Positions 59,932-64,000 of a stretch of 64,000 nucleotides of DNA are shown here, in pieces. Made by a program: the position numbers and the translations under genes. Where the stretch lies: positions 620,001 to 684,000 of the forward strand of contig JANUWF010002024.1 in NCBI GenBank assembly GCA_026120185.1, read 5' to 3'. Below the pieces are notes generated by a model. It made no database searches, was not told the origin of the DNA, and saw only the letters and a program-made list of their open reading frames with translations. The stretch's first letter is position 1; every line of letters starts with the position of its first letter. Source of the DNA: Voacanga thouarsii. Its lineage: Eukaryota > Streptophyta > Magnoliopsida > Gentianales > Apocynaceae.

Positions 59932-60421
59932 TTCTTCTTTTTTTTTTTTTTTTGAAGGAAATATGGAATAAATCCATTAGCTCATGTCAAAAGGTACATT
60001 ATGGGATACAAAGAAAGGCATGTACCCAAACCAAAATGATAGGGGAATCAATCCCAAAAGCATGGGATGCTAGCTGATGAAACAGTTTATTACAACATCT
60101 TGGTGCAAATTGGGTAATTTTAAACAAACAATCAAGCCTTCGACAGATGGATTTATAAAAATGCCCTAGAGTTGATAAATTCATAACACCATTCTTGATA
60201 CCAAAAATAAATTCAAGGCAATCATTATCAACAACTAAATCCTTGTAACCATGAGCAGCCATCTTAAGGCATAGAAAATTGCACCAGCTTCAGCGTGAGC
60301 TGCACTGCTAAGTTTATCCAACAAAAATAGGGATACCACGATAATCACGAAGAAGAAACCCAGCACCAGACATCTGTAAAACCCCACGAACTATTGACGT
60401 TAAGCTTGAGTGTTCCTTTAG
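59932..60421 (-). mobile_element. 5'-truncated LINE insertion with RNase H domain and poly(A)
   Basis: A 16-T run (59938-59953, poly(A) on the minus strand) ends a minus-strand segment coding for an RNase H-like domain. Imperfect 16-bp flanking repeats lie at 59916-59931 (AACTACTACAAAAGTT) and 60422-60437 (AACCACCACAAAAGTT), matching at 14 of 16 positions. This fits target-primed reverse transcription of a LINE copy cut short at its 5' end. A host RNase H-like gene retrocopy is a possible alternative. Confidence 0.75.
59999..60420 (-). pseudogene. RNase H (RVT_3-type) remnant of the LINE
   Basis: The longest open piece, 60262-59999 (87 aa), contains V-D-N-D-C-L-E-F-I and F-A-P-R-C-C-N-K-L-F-H-Q-L-A-S-H-A, patterns of the plant LINE-associated RNase H fold near its C-terminus. 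Upstream to about 60420 other frames give K-L-N-V-N-S-S-W and F-L-L-R-D-Y-R-G-I-P-I-F-V-G from the domain start. At least two frame changes break it. RT and endonuclease are absent. Confidence 0.75.
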
Positions 60422-60437
60422 AACCACCACAAAAGTT

Positions 60438-60812
60438 GCCGGAATATTAAAAAGTTTTGAATAAAAATATATTGGAGGTAAGAAAAAAAAAAGGCAAATT
60501 GATGAGTTTAGTTTCTAAACTTTATTATTTTTGTATGGTTGATCCCTATTCTTTTTTTAACTTTATAGGTCCTTGATCTTTTTTATTTTGGTACATTAAA
60601 TCCTTCTGACCATATTCCGGTAGGTCAACGCTCTAATTTTAACCCATTTTTAAAGGGCAAATTTAGTATGTTATTGTACACCTTAAATATTGAAAACCTA
60701 ATGAAAATCAAGGATTAAACTTGGTCTTCCTCATCAAACGACATCGAAGATTCCTCGCTGCAAATTACAACCAAGCTATATTCGAATGTTGCCTGATGCA
60801 TTTGAAGAGCAA
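60438..60812. other. Spacer, no gene seen
   Basis: Alternating T-rich and A-rich DNA with a phrase style common in plant intergenic repeats (GTACATTAAATCCTTCTGACC). No element end or coding region can be supported. It ends in AGCAA (60808-60812), the possible left target site of the LTR at 60813. Confidence 0.5.
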
Positions 60813-61013
60813 TGTGACACCCCACCCAAAATGCCCCTAGAAATGGGGGAAAAATATGGGTCATATGGCATGAGCATTTTTGTATATAAACATATTTAGC
60901 ATAGCATGAATGAATATGTTTGAGTATGATTGTTGAAGAATTATTGTGCTTGGGTAATGTTTGAGAAATCGCTATTTGCAGTAATATGGATAGAATATTC
61001 CAATATCAAACTG

Positions 61014-61016
<3 letters not shown>

Positions 61017-61048
<32 letters not shown>
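61017..61048. repeat. (TG)n microsatellite
   Basis: About 16 TG units in the upstream part of the LTR fragment. Confidence 0.93.
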
Positions 61049-61051
<3 letters not shown>

Positions 61052-61680
61052 CTACGTACATATAAATAAGTATAGCTAACTCTAAAATTGTGTATTTAAT
61101 TATTGAATAATGGTTAATTAAAATAAAATAGGTAATTATTTATTAGTTGATAAATAATTGCTTATTTGTTATTCTTTAATATATATTTGTGTAGTTGCTA
61201 TTTATATTTATTAAATACTCATTATATGATTATTTCATTTATTTTCTTATGTATTAATTTTATGAAGTATTTAAGCATTAGACTAGCAAGACTTTTCTCG
61301 TCATTTAATTTATTTGGAAGGAATTTGGATTTTCTTAATTTAAATGTTTAATCTAGCTAGGAGAATATTTTGAGGGAGTTACAAGGCTTCTAGAAACCTA
61401 GTAGCCGCCACCTAGGAGAAGAGAAAGAGAGAAAATCCAATTCTTGTGTAATTAAGAAATTATCTTGAAAGGGATTTATTATTTTAAATCCTTTGAAGCT
61501 TAGGAAAAATTAGAGAATATTCTCTTCCTATTTTCTCTCAAATGTGCTGCCACCTAGCTCCCCAAATCCCCTAGGAATTATGACAAATTAATTATAAGAA
61601 ACTTTTAATTAGATAAAACCTAGGGAAAATAGGATTTTCCTTAATTCTTTTTCTAATTCCTAAACCTATCATAATTCACC

Positions 61681-61688
61681 TATAAAAA
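61681..61688 (+). promoter_or_regulatory. TATA box of the gypsy LTR fragment
   Basis: TATAAAAA lies 43 bases before the CT tract in the LTR, placed like the core promoter that starts the element's genomic RNA. No experimental evidence is available here. Confidence 0.55.
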
Positions 61689-61728
61689 CCCAACTAAATC
61701 AGATTTTTTAGCCCTAATCCACCCTAGT

Positions 61729-61730
<2 letters not shown>

Positions 61731-61801
<71 letters not shown>
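61731..61801. repeat. (CT)n microsatellite
   Basis: About 35 CT units starting 43 bases after the TATA box, so probably in the transcribed leader of the LTR. Confidence 0.95.
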
Positions 61802-61804
<3 letters not shown>

Positions 61805-63400
61805 CCATTAAATTGCTTCTTCCTTTGGCCAAAGTTTGATTATTGTATTGCTTACGAAGAATTTCTACACACAAATATGCAACTTTGAAGCACCATTGTT
61901 AGATCGATTTTTTGACGTTCTTGGAGGTAACGAAAGCTAGAAAACACCCACTCTTCCCTCTAAGGTTGTTTAAGTAAGATGTAACAAGAGGAAATGACAA
62001 AGTCAATTCTTTTCATTGATTTTCTTGGTTGCCACCATAATAGAGGGAAAAAAGGTTTTTAGGTTTTAAAATTTGTAACATGCATTCTTTGATTGCGAAT
62101 TTTGATTGTTATTTGAACATGCTTGGATATTGAAAAAGAAACCACCTTTCAAAAAAATTGATGAAAAGAAAACACTTTTATTCTTTATTTTTGAAATCTA
62201 AAAATTTTGCGATATTATGCTAGATGTAGGATTTAATGCAAAAAAAAAAAAATAGCAAGTCAATTTATTAATATAGGGCCTTTTGATATTGTAATCTAGA
62301 CATTTTTAGAATGTGTTTTGTACTAGAGATCATGCAAGAAAACCCTAGGATATATCCCAGTAATTTTTGAAATACCTAAAGGGGCAAAGTACCCTATTTT
62401 TGCTGAATGTTCTGCTTGACGCAATTATTACTACCTGATAAAGTCCAAATTTGAGAAAGGTCAAAAAATAGAAAACGTACCTTTAGGTATTTAGATATTA
62501 ACTGTAAAATTATAGAACTTTCTGATGATAATATTAAAATTTGCAAATTTTTCTTTAATCTTGGTCTGTGCTAGGTAGATTACTACAGTAGCGAAAAATA
62601 AATTTTTGAGTGTAATTAATGTCTGATTTTTCTGCAAGGCCACTAGTATTCTATTCTATATGTGTTCAGGAATGTCTCTATAAAACTTGAGGCCATTCAG
62701 AGATGTTTTCATAAGTATTATATTTTTAGGAAAGAAGGGTAAATTGCTGAAAATTGTGATTAGCTTAATAATTTTTAAGAAAAATCTCTATTACTAATTT
62801 GTATACTTCTATAAATGAAATAATTGTATGAGTTTACACTTGGGGATGAAGTAAAAGTTTGCATAAGGATTTATTTGAAGATTTGCTTGTTCTATGTGAC
62901 TGGAGAATTAATTGTAAAAGGAATATGATTTTTTTAAAGTACTAGGAGTAGGTGGTGACTTATTTATTTTATGACTTTTAGACTTGGAAGGTTGTCAAGA
63001 GTAAGATCTACTTATTGGGGTTAAGAAATTAATTTGCTTTACCAAGGTAAGCTCTTGCATTAAAGCCGTTTGAGAAATATAGCAATTACAAGTTGTCAAA
63101 CATTTTGTGGTAATTATGGAAACATGACTTGTTGTGATAAAATGTTCAGCATGGCTAGTTTCCTTATTCTATTTCAACTCACACATTGTTTTCTTAAACA
63201 AAAGGATTTCAAAACAACTCACTTGAGTTTTGCACTAAACGATCTAATCAAGGTTTACCAAGTTATACTTGAAACTCTCTTGTTGGTTACCACTTGTTAC
63301 TAATGGGATTCTTTGTTGACAAAACATTGAGTACTCAATAAGGGTAGTACCTAGCACTAACCTAAGAAAGAAGAATTTTGGAAAGTTATGCCGTTAACTT

Positions 63401-63792
63401 AGAATAAATAAGAGTAAAATTAAAAAAATTAATCATTAATTTTAAAAATATGTATATGAATAAATATTTTAAAATAAAATAAAATAATTTCATAAATAAA
63501 TATTGTGAAATGAAAATATTTGCTGCGGGGTTGATGGTCCAAGTTTAATGATCGTTGGCCATTTTATGATGGGCTCTTAACGCTTATTGGCCATTTGAAT
63601 TGTCAGAAACTTCAAAATGGTGACTCAAAAACTACCGGCACCTCAAGGTCCTTAGCAGCTGCCATTGAGAAAGTACCCATTTTAGCCACTTCTGTTTCGG
63701 TTTTTATTATCCCCAGTCCTCTTCTTGTGTCACTGTCTTTCATCAACCGACCGTTTCTGCACTCTTCTTTACCCTCGCCCCTCCCTGACTAA
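63401..63792. other. AT-rich then GC-richer DNA, no confirmed gene
   Basis: A/T-rich to about 63520, then clearly richer in G and C. An open frame on the plus strand (63595-63792, 65 aa) has no recognised domain; it may be chance or part of a gene's upstream region. Confidence 0.45.
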
Positions 63793-63823
63793 CCACACCC
63801 CACCCCCCCCCCACCCCCCACCC
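63793..63823. repeat. C-rich tract, G-quadruplex-capable on the minus strand
   Basis: Runs of 4, 10, 6 and 3 C separated by single or paired bases. The minus strand has four G runs with short loops, which meets the usual G-quadruplex pattern. Confidence 0.85.
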
Positions 63824-63948
63824 TTTACAGGTAGTACAACTACCTCATGCATCTGACGGGTGCATATAAGAATTTCCCTTGTGTATTCACATTTCACATG
63901 TACAAGTCTAAATCCAACCTCACAAATTCAAAGTCACTATATTCCTGG

Positions 63949-63958
63949 TATATAAAAC
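63949..63958 (+). promoter_or_regulatory. Possible core promoter of a gene beyond the right edge
   Basis: TATATAAAAC lies in GC-richer DNA and is followed by a pyrimidine-rich stretch and CACTGCAC at the window end, a plausible start-site setting in plants. No coding sequence is in the window to confirm it. Confidence 0.4.
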
Positions 63959-64000
63959 ACTTCCTCCACTTGACGCCTGTTTCTATTTTTTTCACTGCAC

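Larger units (their letters stand above)
60813..63400 (+). mobile_element. Gypsy (Tekay-like) LTR fragment, right end not found
   Basis: It starts TGTGACACCCCACCC, typical of Tekay-like LTRs. It carries a TATA box followed by a CT tract, and at 63328 the word CATTGAGTACTCAATAAGGGTA, also seen in the LTRs at 45167 and 53021. The last ~0.75 kb expected after that word, with GTGTTACA, is not seen before the window turns into different sequence, so the copy is probably 3'-truncated. The stated end is approximate. Confidence 0.68.

Noticed and set aside
63595..63792. 65-aa plus-strand frame as a host gene exon
   Set aside because: No domain, no splice or start context beyond an in-frame Met; it could equally be untranslated upstream DNA.
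1..64000. CRISPR arrays, rRNA genes, phage or bacterial operons
   Set aside because: No regularly spaced repeats, no rRNA-like sequence and no ribosome-binding or operon structure; all signals are plant retroelements.

Overview
The window is plant nuclear DNA, most likely from a eudicot with a repeat-rich genome. It is AT-rich and built almost entirely from decayed LTR retrotransposons: Ty1/copia, Ty3/gypsy of Tekay/Del type and of a second type, and an Athila-like non-autonomous element. Primer binding sites (PBS) are of plant tRNA-iMet and tRNA-Asp type. I found no intact host gene, no rRNA, no CRISPR array and no bacterial-type feature. Every polyprotein reading frame is interrupted.

The layout is a set of nested insertions that target-site duplications (TSDs) let one take apart. 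The oldest layer is 1-2993 joined to 59040-64000. It holds a minus-strand copia fragment (1-2295), a 5'-truncated LINE (59932-60421), a gypsy LTR fragment (60813-~63400) and a more GC-rich right edge with a TATA box that may be the promoter of a gene beyond the window. Into this layer a plus-strand copia element inserted at TSD TATAG; it now spans 2994-59034 but is only about 9 kb once later arrivals are removed.

Five insertions sit directly inside that copia. (1) An Athila-like non-autonomous element (3221-21276, minus) splits its 5' LTR. That element holds a solo LTR of its own family (5657-18135, TSD ATAAT). The solo LTR in turn holds a gypsy element (5736-14981, minus, TSD CACTA) and a minus copia solo LTR (15801-17537, TSD AAGTA). 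The gypsy's 3' LTR carries one more copia solo LTR (5840-7491, TSD AGAAA). (2) A Tekay/Del-type gypsy with 3.8-3.9 kb LTRs (23558-36095, TSD AAAAG) lies in the copia leader. (3) A copia solo LTR (39053-40886) interrupts integrase. (4) A second copy of the minus gypsy family (41307-51624, TSD AAGAG) interrupts reverse transcriptase; its centre has been replaced by a truncated copia (41842-45152) and a gypsy LTR fragment (45167-48318). (5) A gypsy solo LTR (53021-57282, TSD CCTAT) lies just before the 3' LTR.

The genes do not act together; they are fossils of gag, protease, integrase, reverse transcriptase and RNase H. The points of most interest are the complete TSD-supported nesting order, an apparently templated double junction around the truncated copia, a palindromic motif shared by LTRs of unrelated families, recurrent dinucleotide expansion at a similar place in gypsy LTRs, and repeated polypurine-like motifs in the Athila-like element. 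I see no convincing new biological system. All domain calls were made by reading translations by eye, without database searches.
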